From positions 1-34,594 of the IMG/VR virus record IMGVR_UViG_3300008108_003759: DNA of 34,594 nt; one strand, 5' to 3'. The translations under genes and the position numbers were made by a program. Under the pieces are notes generated by a model, which saw only the letters and a list, made by a program, of their open reading frames with translations, did not search any database and was not told the DNA's origin. The DNA comes from a virus. Positions 7,643-15,105 of the stretch are shown here, in pieces; positions within the stretch are counted from its first letter, which is position 1, and each line of letters begins with the position of its first letter.

Positions 7643-7671
7643 ATTATAAGACATTTAGTCTTTTTTATCAA
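7643..7671 (-). promoter_or_regulatory. Sigma70 promoter for hsp20
   Basis: TTGATA (7666-7671), a 17-nt spacer, then TATAAT (7643-7648), an almost perfect housekeeping promoter. It overlaps the last codons of dnaK. Transcription should start near 7636, at the base of the leader hairpin. Confidence 0.7.
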
Positions 7672-9550
7672 CTTCTTTGAACTCCGCATTAACGGTTTGT
7701 TCGCCCTCAGTTGGTTGGGCTGTGGTTGAAGAAGCTTTTTCCTGTTTCTTTGTAAAAATAGGTGCGGCTGCTTCAAACATATTTTGTACGGCTTTATTGA
7801 TTGCTTCTACATCTTCTCCTAGGCGAGCTTCGTCTACAGACTTAACAGCTTCTTGGAATTTAGTTCTCTCATCTTCTGTGATTTGATCTTTAAATTCTTC
7901 AAAATCTTTATTAAGACTGTGTGTAGCACCTTCAGATTGATTTTTAGCATCAATTAGCTCACGAGCCTTTTTGTCAGCGTCAGCATTTGCTTCTGCTTCT
8001 GTAATCATACGCTCGATATCTTCTTTACTCAAACCACTATCACTCTTGATAGTAATTTTGTTTTCTTTACCTGTGCTTTTATCTTTAGCACTAATGTTCA
8101 TAATGCCGTTAGCATCAATATCAAAGGTAACTTCAATTTGAGGAAGGCCGCGTGGAGCTGGATTAATTCCATCAAGTTTAAATTCACCAAGTGCTTTGTT
8201 GTACTTGAACAGTTCACGTTCACCTTGTGCTACTTTAATATCAACAGCCGGCTGATTGTCTTCTGCCGTTGAAAACACTTGTGATTTTTTAGTAGGAATG
8301 GTTGTATTCTTTTCAATAAGTTTTGTAAAGATTCCGCCCATTGTTTCAATACCTAAGCTCAGTGGAGTAACGTCTAACAATAGAACGTCTGTTTTATCAC
8401 CACTTAGTACTGCACCTTGGATGGCCGCGCCCGCCGCTACTGCTTCGTCCGGGTTAACATCTTTACGTGGTGCCTTACCAAACAATTTTTCAACTGCTTC
8501 TTGTACTTTAGGCATACGTGTTTGTCCGCCAACAAGAATTACTTCGGTGATATCGCTAGCTTTAACATTAGCGTCTTTCATAGCAACTTTGCAAGGCTCG
8601 ATACTGCGCTGAATTAAATCCTCAACCATTGACTCAAACTTGGCACGACTAATAGTTACATTTAAATGCTTGGGTCCACTAGCATCGGCTGTAATATACG
8701 GCAAGTTTACGCTAGTACTTTGTGAGCTAGATAATTCAATCTTGGCTTTTTCAGCCGAGTCTTTTAGACGTTGCAAGGCCAGCATGTCGCTTTTTAAGTC
8801 AATACCGTTTTCTTTCTTAAATTCATCAACCAGGTGATCCATTAGACGTTGGTCAAAGTCTTCACCACCGAGGAATGTATCACCGTTTGTTGATAGTACT
8901 TCGATTTGTTTGTCGCCATCAATGTTGGCAATTTCAATAATACTCACATCAAACGTACCACCACCTAGGTCGTATACTGCAATTTTTCGATCCTTTGTAT
9001 CTTGTTTATCTACACCATATGCTAGTGCGGCCGCTGTTGGCTCGTTGATAATACGCAATACTTCTAGTCCTGCAATCTTACCTGCATCCTTAGTTGCTTG
9101 ACGCTGGCTGTCATTAAAGTAAGCTGGTACTGTAATAACTGCTTTTGTAACTTCTGTGCCTAAATAGTCTTCTGCTGTCTTTTTCATTTTGCGAAGTACT
9201 TCGGCTGATACTTGTGGTGGTGCAAGTTCTTTGTCTTGTGCGCGAATCCATGCATCGCCATTTTTAGCTTCCATAATGTCGTAAGGCATTAGGTCGATAT
9301 CCTTCTGAACTTCTTTTTCAGAGAACTTACGACCAATCAACCGTTTGGCTGCATAGATTGTGCTTTTTGGATTTGTAACTGCTTGTCGTTTTGCTGTTGC
9401 ACCTACAAGAATTTCGTCTTGTGTGTAAGCGACGATTGAAGGTGTTGTACGGGCGCCTTCTGAGTTTTCAATAACTTTAGCTACGCCGTTTTCTAGAATG
9501 GCTACACAACTGTTTGTGGTGCCAAGATCAATACCGATGATTTTGCTCAT
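7655..9550 (-). CDS. dnaK: DnaK, Hsp70 chaperone
   Basis: A 631-residue, full-length Hsp70 (638 in Escherichia coli). The nucleotide-binding domain has [14 protein letters not shown] (phosphate 1), the [13 protein letters not shown] loop (phosphate 2) and [14 protein letters not shown] (adenosine). The linker [19 protein letters not shown] is intact, followed by the beta-sandwich substrate domain and helical lid, then a low-complexity tail ending EFKEVDKKD. By eye it resembles proteobacterial DnaK, perhaps betaproteobacterial. DnaK genes are rare in phages. DnaJ and GrpE are not in the window, so host partners would be needed. ATG at 9550 follows AAGGAG; the upstream in-frame start at 9574 lies inside the leader RNA. 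Confidence 0.97.
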   Translation of the reverse strand: MSKIIGIDLGTTNSCVAILENGVAKVIENSEGARTTPSIVAYTQDEILVGATAKRQAVTNPKSTIYAAKRLIGRKFSEKEVQKDIDLMPYDIMEAKNGDAWIRAQDKELAPPQVSAEVLRKMKKTAEDYLGTEVTKAVITVPAYFNDSQRQATKDAGKIAGLEVLRIINEPTAAALAYGVDKQDTKDRKIAVYDLGGGTFDVSIIEIANIDGDKQIEVLSTNGDTFLGGEDFDQRLMDHLVDEFKKENGIDLKSDMLALQRLKDSAEKAKIELSSSQSTSVNLPYITADASGPKHLNVTISRAKFESMVEDLIQRSIEPCKVAMKDANVKASDITEVILVGGQTRMPKVQEAVEKLFGKAPRKDVNPDEAVAAGAAIQGAVLSGDKTDVLLLDVTPLSLGIETMGGIFTKLIEKNTTIPTKKSQVFSTAEDNQPAVDIKVAQGERELFKYNKALGEFKLDGINPAPRGLPQIEVTFDIDANGIMNISAKDKSTGKENKITIKSDSGLSKEDIERMITEAEANADADKKARELIDAKNQSEGATHSLNKDFEEFKDQITEDERTKFQEAVKSVDEARLGEDVEAINKAVQNMFEAAAPIFTKKQEKASSTTAQPTEGEQTVNAEFKEVDKKD

Positions 9551-9555
9551 TTTTA

Positions 9556-9602
9556 TCTCCTTAATTTTAAGCAAGAACTTGTAGAACCCGAAGCGTCCTA
9601 CA
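9556..9602 (-). promoter_or_regulatory. Structured dnaK 5' leader, ROSE-like thermometer candidate
   Basis: Hairpin TGTAGGAC/GTTCTACA (9595-9602 with 9580-9587), where a G.U pair replaces the G-C of the hsp20 copy. Downstream, UCUUGCUU (9576-9569) faces the Shine-Dalgarno AAGGAGA (9562-9556) around a 6-nt loop, with exactly the pairing seen at hsp20. The loops and spacers differ while the paired bases are kept, which supports a selected structure. Confidence 0.6.
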
Positions 9603-9608
9603 TTTTTA

Positions 9609-9636
9609 TTTATGCCACAGAATTCTGTTTTGTTAA
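9609..9636 (-). promoter_or_regulatory. Possible dnaK promoter with internal palindrome
   Basis: TTAACA (9631-9636), a 16-nt spacer and CATAAA (9609-9614). The same bases also read as a late-type box CATAAATA. A perfect 12-bp palindrome ACAGAATTCTGT (9617-9628) fills the spacer and could be an operator. It overlaps the 3' end of the HD gene. Confidence 0.4.
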
Positions 9637-10191
9637 TTCTTCTTGTAAAAGTTCAAAATGCTGTAAAAATAAATCATATGCTTTTACACTAGTTAGTGGC
9701 TGTTCAAATTCTTGTAATTTTTTAAATGTTACTTTAGGTAAGTTCCAGTCATTACCACGAGAATGCATAAAATTATAAGCTTCTACTGCCTGCTGATGTT
9801 TGTCAGCAATTTTTACAATCGTATGCTCTTCTGCTGTGGGCTGTTCTACGCCTAATGCTTCATATATAGTTAGCATTAGTTTGTCTTCTAACTTGCTAAT
9901 AACGGCATGTATCTCGGGTATATGTTTGATAGGGCTAGGCAAGTCATTAATATATGCTTCTGCAGCATCATGCAATAGTCCGTGCATTTGTATCCTAGGA
10001 CCGTGCGGTGCTAATTCTTTCATAACTTGAATACAATGTTGTGCTACTGAATACGGAACATAAGGTATACTATGTCCTGAAAATCTAGGCATACGACTAA
10101 GTGCCCATGCAATATCAGAAATGTCTATTGTGGCTGGATCTGGATCCGTGACATTAATTTTTTTACCTGAAACTGTTTCGAGTGTTTTCAT
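9610..10191 (-). CDS. HD-domain phosphohydrolase (YfbR-like)
   Basis: A 193-residue HD-superfamily metal-dependent phosphohydrolase. Motifs: RFSGH near residue 40, SVAQHCIQV (first His), [18 protein letters not shown] (the HD pair and downstream acid), and [15 protein letters not shown] (last Asp). This arrangement matches the YfbR-type 5'-deoxynucleotidases and phage relatives, which hydrolyse dNMPs and alter nucleotide pools. Substrate is inferred from family only. ATG at 10191 starts 1 base after the stop of the exonuclease gene; an upstream start would overlap that gene heavily. Confidence 0.8.
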   Translation of the reverse strand: MKTLETVSGKKINVTDPDPATIDISDIAWALSRMPRFSGHSIPYVPYSVAQHCIQVMKELAPHGPRIQMHGLLHDAAEAYINDLPSPIKHIPEIHAVISKLEDKLMLTIYEALGVEQPTAEEHTIVKIADKHQQAVEAYNFMHSRGNDWNLPKVTFKKLQEFEQPLTSVKAYDLFLQHFELLQEELTKQNSVA

Positions 10192-10192
10192 T

Positions 10193-10780
10193 TTATCTTT
10201 GGTTGCTGAAAGGCGATAACATTTTACCGTCATAGGTAGTAGAACTGCGTAGCGTATTATAGACATTTTGTACGCCTACTGCTTGATTCCATGCGTCTTC
10301 TAATGCATGATGTTTTGTAACAGGAGGACGGTGAGGATTAATGCCTATGTCAAATGCTGTGCGAACATCGCGAACTTGCCAAAAGCTCCACGGAATTGCT
10401 TTTCCTACTCGCTTAAAGGCAGTTTCGCAAATTGGCACATCGAATGCTGCGCCGTTTGACCAAACACGTTTTGTGCCCCAGCAAAATTTATAAAGCCGAT
10501 CCATTGCATCTTTAATATGTAATCTATCAGCACCTTCACCAAATGCTTCATCTTGGACTGCTCGGTCTTGTTGCCCCCACCAAGCTATAGTATCGTCATT
10601 AACAACTAATCCAATTTCATGACAGCTATCTAAATCAACCCGAACATAAAAACTGTCCATAGCTGGTTCTTGAATGTCTTTACCAAATGGATCAAATTTT
10701 ACTGCTCCAATGGTAAGAATGGCGGCATCCGTAGATGTCGCCAATGTTTCTAAATCTATCATTACATCTGTATTTGCCAT
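10193..10780 (-). CDS. DEDDh-type 3'-5' exonuclease
   Basis: A 195-residue exonuclease of the RNase T/DnaQ superfamily, closest in style to phage 3'-5' exoribonucleases. Exo I is VMIDLETLATSTDAAILTIGA (Asp, Glu). Exo II is SNGAAFDVPICETAF (Asp). Exo III is TKHHALEDAWNQA (His and Asp, the DEDDh form). It degrades single-stranded RNA or DNA from the 3' end; which one is not decided by sequence. It has its own perfect sigma70 promoter, so it is probably expressed early. The HD phosphohydrolase follows directly. Confidence 0.85.
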   Translation of the reverse strand: MANTDVMIDLETLATSTDAAILTIGAVKFDPFGKDIQEPAMDSFYVRVDLDSCHEIGLVVNDDTIAWWGQQDRAVQDEAFGEGADRLHIKDAMDRLYKFCWGTKRVWSNGAAFDVPICETAFKRVGKAIPWSFWQVRDVRTAFDIGINPHRPPVTKHHALEDAWNQAVGVQNVYNTLRSSTTYDGKMLSPFSNQR

Positions 10781-10810
10781 TATGCTCTTTCATTTTAGGA
10801 ACTAGCATAA

Positions 10811-10839
10811 ATTATAACACAAAATATTACTAGTGTCAA
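10811..10839 (-). promoter_or_regulatory. Consensus sigma70 promoter
   Basis: TTGACA (10834-10839), 17-nt spacer, TATAAT (10811-10816): a perfect consensus promoter reading into the exonuclease and HD genes. Expected start near 10804. Confidence 0.85.
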
Positions 10840-11069
10840 TATAATTTTGGTGGGAGTTGCTCTTTTTCGAGTTTCTTCTTCCAACGTGCTTTGGCTGCAC
10901 CTTTGGCACGTTTACGAGCTGTTGTTGGTTTTTCGTAGAATTCTTTTTTACGCAAGTCATCCAAAATTCCTGCATCTTCTACTTTACGTTTGAAACGCCT
11001 AAGAGCTTGGTTGATATTTTCGTGATCCTTAACGGTTACTCCAGTACCTTTACTCTTATTGTAATTCAT
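10836..11069 (-). CDS. rpsU: Ribosomal protein bS21
   Basis: A 77-residue bS21, the small-subunit protein that helps 30S ribosomes start on mRNA. The body aligns directly with bacterial S21: INQALRRFKRKVEDAGIL, DLRKKEFYEKPTTARKRAKG, then a Lys/Arg-rich tail. bS21 is among the ribosomal proteins most often found in phages and can swap into host ribosomes. Two adjacent ATGs (11072 and 11069) are possible. Its start overlaps the end of the preceding gene by about 14-17 bases, suggesting coupled translation. Confidence 0.95.
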   Translation of the reverse strand: MNYNKSKGTGVTVKDHENINQALRRFKRKVEDAGILDDLRKKEFYEKPTTARKRAKGAAKARWKKKLEKEQLPPKLY

Positions 11070-11472
11070 CATCTTCGTCGTCCTCTTCGTCTTCGTCGTT
11101 AAATTGATTAACTATTCCTTCTAAATCCCAAATTCTGTTTTTGCTTATTAGATTGTAAGGTGTAGTTTCGTCTAATGTTATATAGTGAGCATTGGGCTGT
11201 GCTAGTAAAAATGTGACAAACTTTTGAGTTATTGGATCACAGTTATCTACATCAATAACTACAACATCGACTTGTTGAGCAACACTTAGCATCCATGCTA
11301 TATCTGTTTCTTTTTCATCAAAAATGAATACATTTAAATCATCAATACATTTACTAAGTATTGACTGAAATTGTTGTTTCACAGAATTTGAAGGTTTAAC
11401 TAACAAATAACTTAAATTTAAATTAAAAAGTTTGTCGGGTGGGGTTATTAGAGTTATTTTTCCTAAGTTCAT
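11056..11472 (-). CDS. Conserved phage hypothetical, acidic tail
   Basis: A 138-residue soluble protein, reading MNLGKITLITPPDKLFN at the start, with alternating hydrophobic strands and helices (VFIFDEKETDIAWML, VDVVVIDVDN, HYITLDE), which suggests a small Rossmann-like or receiver-like fold. It ends in an acidic run DEDEEDDEDDELQ. It resembles a hypothetical seen next to bS21 in marine T4-like phages, as I recall. No catalytic motif is visible. Overlaps both neighbours. Confidence 0.65.
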   Translation of the reverse strand: MNLGKITLITPPDKLFNLNLSYLLVKPSNSVKQQFQSILSKCIDDLNVFIFDEKETDIAWMLSVAQQVDVVVIDVDNCDPITQKFVTFLLAQPNAHYITLDETTPYNLISKNRIWDLEGIVNQFNDEDEEDDEDDELQ

Positions 11473-11629
11473 ATATCCTACTTACAAAGTCTTTTAAACG
11501 CTCTGGACTATAATTTGCAAATTTTGGTCCTCGAGATTTAGTTTCTTCTACAAATTCATACAATGCAGGGTCTGTAAACCTATCAATTATCAAATCTTTA
11601 AATTGATCTTTGTCGTACAGCCTGTACAT
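11423..11629 (-). CDS. Short reading frame, likely the -1 frame extension of the upstream gene
   Basis: From the first ATG this gives 68 residues (EFVEETKSRGPKFANYSPER, DFVSRIYELRK). The same frame is open without a start codon back to the A9 tract at 11762-11770 of the upstream membrane-protein gene, adding 44 sensible residues (EQIITGYVQNAEQTEGTIWS, RISGLKPKDE). The ATG has only a weak ribosome-binding site. It is therefore best read either as the C-terminal part of a -1 frameshift product of the 11707-12930 gene, or as the result of one missing A in the sequence. As an independent gene it is less convincing. Overlaps the next gene by 50 bases. Confidence 0.6.
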   Translation of the reverse strand: MYRLYDKDQFKDLIIDRFTDPALYEFVEETKSRGPKFANYSPERLKDFVSRIYELRKNNSNNPTRQTF

Positions 11630-11706
11630 TTCGTCTTTGGGTTTTAATCCAGAAATTCTTGACCAAATCGTTCCTTCAGTCTGTTCAGCATTTTGAACGT
11701 AACCAG

Positions 11707-12930
11707 TTATGATCTGTTCTTTATCTGAATCTGTCCTTGGTTGTCCTTGGTCATGTATGTCTTTTTTTTTGATTCTTCTGTTTCTTCTGCCTCAGGAGAG
11801 TCTGATTCAACTTGAGCCTTTTTCTCTTCTTCAACTGCCTTTTCAGCTTCCTCAATCATTTTGTTCCATTGCTCCAGTGGTATGACTGGAACAGATGGCT
11901 CTTCCTGCTTTACTTCTTCAATACGTTCTTGAACACGCTCTTCAGCTTGTTTAAGAAAGTCTGGTTCCAAATTTATTGCTTTTTCCTCCGGCGCTGTTAT
12001 ATCACCTCCTAGTGCAGTCGACGGTGTTTCGTTTGGAACTTCTACAGGTTGTTTTACTGATGGGAATGGCCATACAGTTGGAGAATCATTAGTTGGTTCG
12101 GGTTCTTCTTTTAGAATTGGACCACGAACTCCGTTAGAAAAATCATATTCGTCTCGTAATGTATTTTTATTTTCTCGGTGCCATTGGAAGGTCATTTGCG
12201 CAGCCAATAACATAATAACAGCCAACGGATCGAATACAATAACAATAAGAATAATGATCCATGTAACTGCTTTTTCAAGCATATTCTCATCAGCGGCCTT
12301 ATCACCGTAAATGAATTTTGCTATGTATTTTATAGGCCCAACTTCCGCTTCAACTTTGCGTACTTCGGCTGCGATTGGTGCACGGCTTTCATTAAGTTGT
12401 ACAATTTTCTTCTGTTCGGCTTCGATTTCAGAAAGTAGTCTACCACGTTCCTTTTGTTGGGACCTACGTACAGCAACGGCTTTATCAGCACCTTTCTCGT
12501 CTGAGCTACGTGCCATAACTTGGTCCACCGCTTCATCCATTTGTTTAAGCGCCTTGCGGTTAGCATCGATATTGTCCTTGGCTATTTTAATTTTTTCATC
12601 GTATAGTGCTATCTTACTTTGAACATCGCCGCTGACTAGATTTTGATCATTATGTGCTTTGGATAGGAAACCAAAGATACCCATGCTGGTAATCAACATA
12701 AGAACTACAACGGCAATAATCATGTAGTACTTCATGAAACGTGGAGCACGTTCCCAATTGGCTTTAAGCCATGAGGCACAGACAAGTTTGCCTACTTCTA
12801 AAGCTGAGCCCATGATAATGATTGGAATCACAGCCGCAGAGAAAATAGCGGCCAGACCTACTACGGAGTAATAGATTGCGACCGCTGAGATTGTTAAACC
12901 AGTTAGTAGTAGTAACCAGGCTAAAGTCAT
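11707..12930 (-). CDS. Membrane coiled-coil phage protein
   Basis: A 407-residue protein with four hydrophobic segments, about residues 3-23, 28-50, 68-88 and 222-245, flanking a long coiled coil (about 105-195, Lys/Glu/Ala-rich). The C-terminal 150 residues are acidic and Pro/Glu-rich. Similar multi-TM coiled-coil proteins are conserved in marine T4-like phages; function unknown, with roles in membrane remodelling or virion assembly possible. The last 17 codons follow a slippery TCA-AAA-AAA-AAG (11761-11772); shifting to -1 there would replace them with a 112-residue extension. It opens right after the structural gene at 12939. Confidence 0.75.
   Translation of the reverse strand: MTLAWLLLLTGLTISAVAIYYSVVGLAAIFSAAVIPIIIMGSALEVGKLVCASWLKANWERAPRFMKYYMIIAVVVLMLITSMGIFGFLSKAHNDQNLVSGDVQSKIALYDEKIKIAKDNIDANRKALKQMDEAVDQVMARSSDEKGADKAVAVRRSQQKERGRLLSEIEAEQKKIVQLNESRAPIAAEVRKVEAEVGPIKYIAKFIYGDKAADENMLEKAVTWIIILIVIVFDPLAVIMLLAAQMTFQWHRENKNTLRDEYDFSNGVRGPILKEEPEPTNDSPTVWPFPSVKQPVEVPNETPSTALGGDITAPEEKAINLEPDFLKQAEERVQERIEEVKQEEPSVPVIPLEQWNKMIEEAEKAVEEEKKAQVESDSPEAEETEESKKKTYMTKDNQGQIQIKNRS
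11761..11772 (-). promoter_or_regulatory. Candidate -1 frameshift site (TCA-AAA-AAA-AAG)
   Basis: Nine A then G, in frame as A-AAA-AAG, the most efficient bacterial -1 slip heptamer. The -1 frame stays open for 112 codons to the stop at 11423. An identical site ends the gene at 25219. Confidence 0.5.
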
Positions 12931-12938
12931 CAGTTACC

Positions 12939-13553
12939 TTATTCTGCGTCGCCTGATGAATCAGCTGTTGTTAATTCAGTGCCGTCGATAAGTGTTACTG
13001 CTACAGTTCCTAATGTCTGGGTTGCTGTTGCACCAGTATGGGTTGCTGTAATCGACAACATGTTATCAGTACCAGTTGCTCCATTGTAAACACGAGCATT
13101 GGCAGTAGTTGACAAACGAATTGCTTTTGCTACTTCATTTTTAAGATACAATGCTTTTGTTGTAATACTACCGCCAGCAATGTCTGTACCAGTTGATGGT
13201 ATAAATGCATCGCGGTCATATTTGGCAGTAAATGCTAGTGTAGTTGCTTGTGCGTCACCGTTGGTCTCGTCACTGTCAACTTCAATATCTATAATTTGGC
13301 AATCTGCTATGCCTGTTAGTGCGTTAACAATGTTACGGAAACGCATATTGCCACGAGCACGGTTTTGACCGTATGCTAGTGTAGTAGGCAAGTTAGCAGT
13401 TGAAAAACTGTCTGAACTATTTGGTGTAACGCCACCGCGGTCATTTTCGGCGCCGGCTGTGGTTGGATAATAGGTTGTACTTGTCATTGTTAGTACAACT
13501 CTGTAAAATCCGGGTGCTAATTGATTAGCGTCTTGTTGAAATCCTGATGGCAT
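12939..13553 (-). CDS. Probable virion structural protein
   Basis: A 204-residue Thr/Ala/Gly-rich protein with no signal peptide or TM segment, starting MPSGFQQDANQLAPGFYRVV. Its composition and repeated short strands (TTLAFTAKYD, TLGTVAVTLIDGTEL) are typical of phage tail or capsid decoration proteins, and proteins with this opening are conserved in marine T4-like phages as I recall. Exact location in the particle unknown. A clear late promoter box (13580-13587) and AAGGAG ribosome-binding site precede it. Confidence 0.65.
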   Translation of the reverse strand: MPSGFQQDANQLAPGFYRVVLTMTSTTYYPTTAGAENDRGGVTPNSSDSFSTANLPTTLAYGQNRARGNMRFRNIVNALTGIADCQIIDIEVDSDETNGDAQATTLAFTAKYDRDAFIPSTGTDIAGGSITTKALYLKNEVAKAIRLSTTANARVYNGATGTDNMLSITATHTGATATQTLGTVAVTLIDGTELTTADSSGDAE

Positions 13554-13579
13554 TTAAATGCTCCTTTAAATATATTTTG

Positions 13580-13587
13580 TATTTATC
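13580..13587 (-). promoter_or_regulatory. Late-type promoter box (GATAAATA)
   Basis: GATAAATAC about 27 nt upstream of the structural gene start at 13553, matching the T4 late consensus. Confidence 0.6.
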
Positions 13588-13593
13588 GCTATT

Positions 13594-13941
13594 TTACTTG
13601 AAAACAATTAATGCCAGCAAGGCTGCTTGGACAAAAAACCCAAGTCCAATTGTTACAATATTAAGCAAATCCTTCTGAATTGTTGCCTTGATAAAGAACA
13701 AAAATAGCCCTAACCAGCTAAAAAGCACCATATCTACAGGTGGCATTTTTTCAGTCAATCCTGTAAGCACAGCAAGCATGGTTGGCAATGTAGCCATATG
13801 TAACAGAACTACCGCAACCCAGCCGGCAGTTTCTGCTGAAATGTGAGGTGCGTGTTCTTTGATGTTTTTGACCCACAAATCTAAATCAAAAAGATCGTGG
13901 AAGAATTTTTTAACTGACACTTTAAACATTTCTATATTCAT
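13594..13941 (-). CDS. Small membrane protein, holin candidate
   Basis: A 115-residue protein with an amphipathic N-terminus and three hydrophobic segments (about 40-60, 70-86 and 93-113, ending ALLALIVFK). It lies 9 bases after the endolysin gene. Size, three membrane spans and position beside a cell-wall hydrolase fit a class I holin. No sequence family is recognised, so this is inference from context. Confidence 0.55.
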   Translation of the reverse strand: MNIEMFKVSVKKFFHDLFDLDLWVKNIKEHAPHISAETAGWVAVVLLHMATLPTMLAVLTGLTEKMPPVDMVLFSWLGLFLFFIKATIQKDLLNIVTIGLGFFVQAALLALIVFK

Positions 13942-13950
13942 TATCTATTC

Positions 13951-14481
13951 TCACTTGTAAAAAATATGACGACCAATTTTTGCTACTCTTTCTCTTTTCC
14001 ATCCAGGATTTATATAATCCCCATGAAAGTATAGTGCGTCTTTAACTGAAGGTAATCTAAATCCTTCTAAGAGAACTTTTTTGGCAACTTCCATGGACTC
14101 GTAATAAACTGGACCATTCATTGGTTTTTTCAGTGTAGCACTTTCACAGTACCAACTAAATTGACAAAGAACTTTTTCATAAACTATGTTCTTTTGATAA
14201 ACTACCTTGCAGATATCGCTGGGAAAATGTCCGCTTTCTGCACGATTGATTGTAACTTGTGCAACCGCTACCTTACCTTCGAATGGCTCGTAGCCTGCTT
14301 CGTGGTAGATGTTACGAGCTAGACAGTCTAATTGTTTCTGTCTCATTTCTGCTGTAACTGGGCTTATTGCAATTCTAGCAGTCTTTAGTGATTCTAACTT
14401 ATATGTAACTGCTTTATAACCGCCTATTGCAACTAGCACCGATGCTAGAGCAAAGACTAAAATTTTGATAATGCGTATCAT
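13951..14481 (-). CDS. Cell wall hydrolase, SleB-type endolysin
   Basis: A 176-residue peptidoglycan hydrolase of the SleB/Hydrolase_2 family. N-terminal hydrophobic segment (about 5-25) acts as signal-anchor, as in SAR endolysins. The catalytic domain shows LARNIYHEAGYEPFEGK (catalytic Glu), AVAQVTINRAES, FPSDICKVVYQK, CQFSWYCE, DALYFH and IGRHIFYK, all hallmark blocks. It would cut the glycan strand for lysis. Holin candidate follows. A 166-nt leader with a strong palindrome (14577-14598) precedes it. Confidence 0.88.
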   Translation of the reverse strand: MIRIIKILVFALASVLVAIGGYKAVTYKLESLKTARIAISPVTAEMRQKQLDCLARNIYHEAGYEPFEGKVAVAQVTINRAESGHFPSDICKVVYQKNIVYEKVLCQFSWYCESATLKKPMNGPVYYESMEVAKKVLLEGFRLPSVKDALYFHGDYINPGWKRERVAKIGRHIFYK

Positions 14482-14576
14482 GTTTTTCTCCTTTACGCTG
14501 GATGAGTCCTCGCTAGGGACACTTTTAAAATACGGCTTCGATACATCTCCTCATGCGTTAAAAGCCTACTGCCTAA

Positions 14577-14598
14577 GTACCCCAAACCTTTGGGGTAC
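14577..14598. repeat. Perfect inverted repeat in endolysin leader
   Basis: Arms GTACCCCAAA and TTTGGGGTAC (10 bp) around 2 nt. No U-tract follows on either strand, so it is not a standard terminator. It lies in the 166-nt gap between the gene at 14648 and the endolysin start at 14481, which otherwise shows only a 17-codon frame (ATG to TAA ending just before the endolysin Shine-Dalgarno) that could be a leader peptide. Confidence 0.6.
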
Positions 14599-14647
14599 AA
14601 TATATAGTTATGCCTGTTGTTCATGTATAAAAACATAAGTTTTTAAA

Positions 14648-15040
14648 TCAACGACGCATTTTACTAATATCTACTGCTTGTTCATCACTAAAAACAGGTA
14701 CAGCGTTGCTTTTATGCATGGTTGCAATGCCTTTTACCATAGTTCCAGTGTAAACTTTTTTTGGTGCAACGGTGCATGGACCACCGGTAAATGGCAAACT
14801 TGGGTGTTTGACATCAGTGCCATATCTAGTATATGGTTTGTTGTCTGGCTTCCATACTTCGGCAGTCAAAGCACGTTTGCGCTTTTTTTCTTCTGCTTCA
14901 AGTCCCCATTTCTTTTGTAACTCTTTCCAAGACTCTTCTTGTTCTCGAGCCTTGCGGGCGTGTTCTGCTGAAGCAAATTTCTGTTTACCTTTCTTTTTGC
15001 CAGTGGTGCTGAGCCATGGGCCTTCCAAATGCATACTCAA
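14648..15040 (-). CDS. Conserved phage hypothetical, basic
   Basis: A 130-residue highly basic soluble protein, opening MSMHLEGPWLSTTGKKKGK, with a Lys/Glu helical stretch (HARKAREQEESWKELQKKWG) and a C-terminal part with TGGPCTVAPKK. I recall similar proteins as conserved hypotheticals in marine T4-like phages. Nucleic-acid binding is plausible from charge only. GGAG lies 7-8 nt before a TTG at 15040 and 13 nt before the ATG at 15034, so TTG is the likelier start. It has its own strong sigma70 promoter, which points to early expression. Confidence 0.65.
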   Translation of the reverse strand: MSMHLEGPWLSTTGKKKGKQKFASAEHARKAREQEESWKELQKKWGLEAEEKKRKRALTAEVWKPDNKPYTRYGTDVKHPSLPFTGGPCTVAPKKVYTGTMVKGIATMHKSNAVPVFSDEQAVDISKMRR

Positions 15041-15071
15041 AATTATTCTCCAAAAGTTTTACTATTCTGCT

Positions 15072-15100
15072 AGTATACAGAATTTTTTGGTTAGTGTCAA
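15072..15100 (-). promoter_or_regulatory. Strong sigma70 promoter
   Basis: TTGACA (15095-15100), 17-nt spacer, TATACT (15072-15077), reading into the basic protein gene at 15040. It sits right after the IscA stop. Confidence 0.8.
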
Positions 15101-15105
15101 GAAAT

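Noticed and set aside
8256-8837. Plus-strand open frames opposite dnaK
   Set aside because: Antisense shadows of a strongly conserved Hsp70; composition is an artefact of the opposite strand.
11644-11691. 15-codon frame between the membrane-protein gene and the next gene
   Set aside because: No ribosome-binding site; the -1 extension frame through the same bases is a better explanation.
14482-14647. Possible tRNA in the gap before the endolysin
   Set aside because: Only one strong stem is present; no cloverleaf or TPsiC-like arm could be built.
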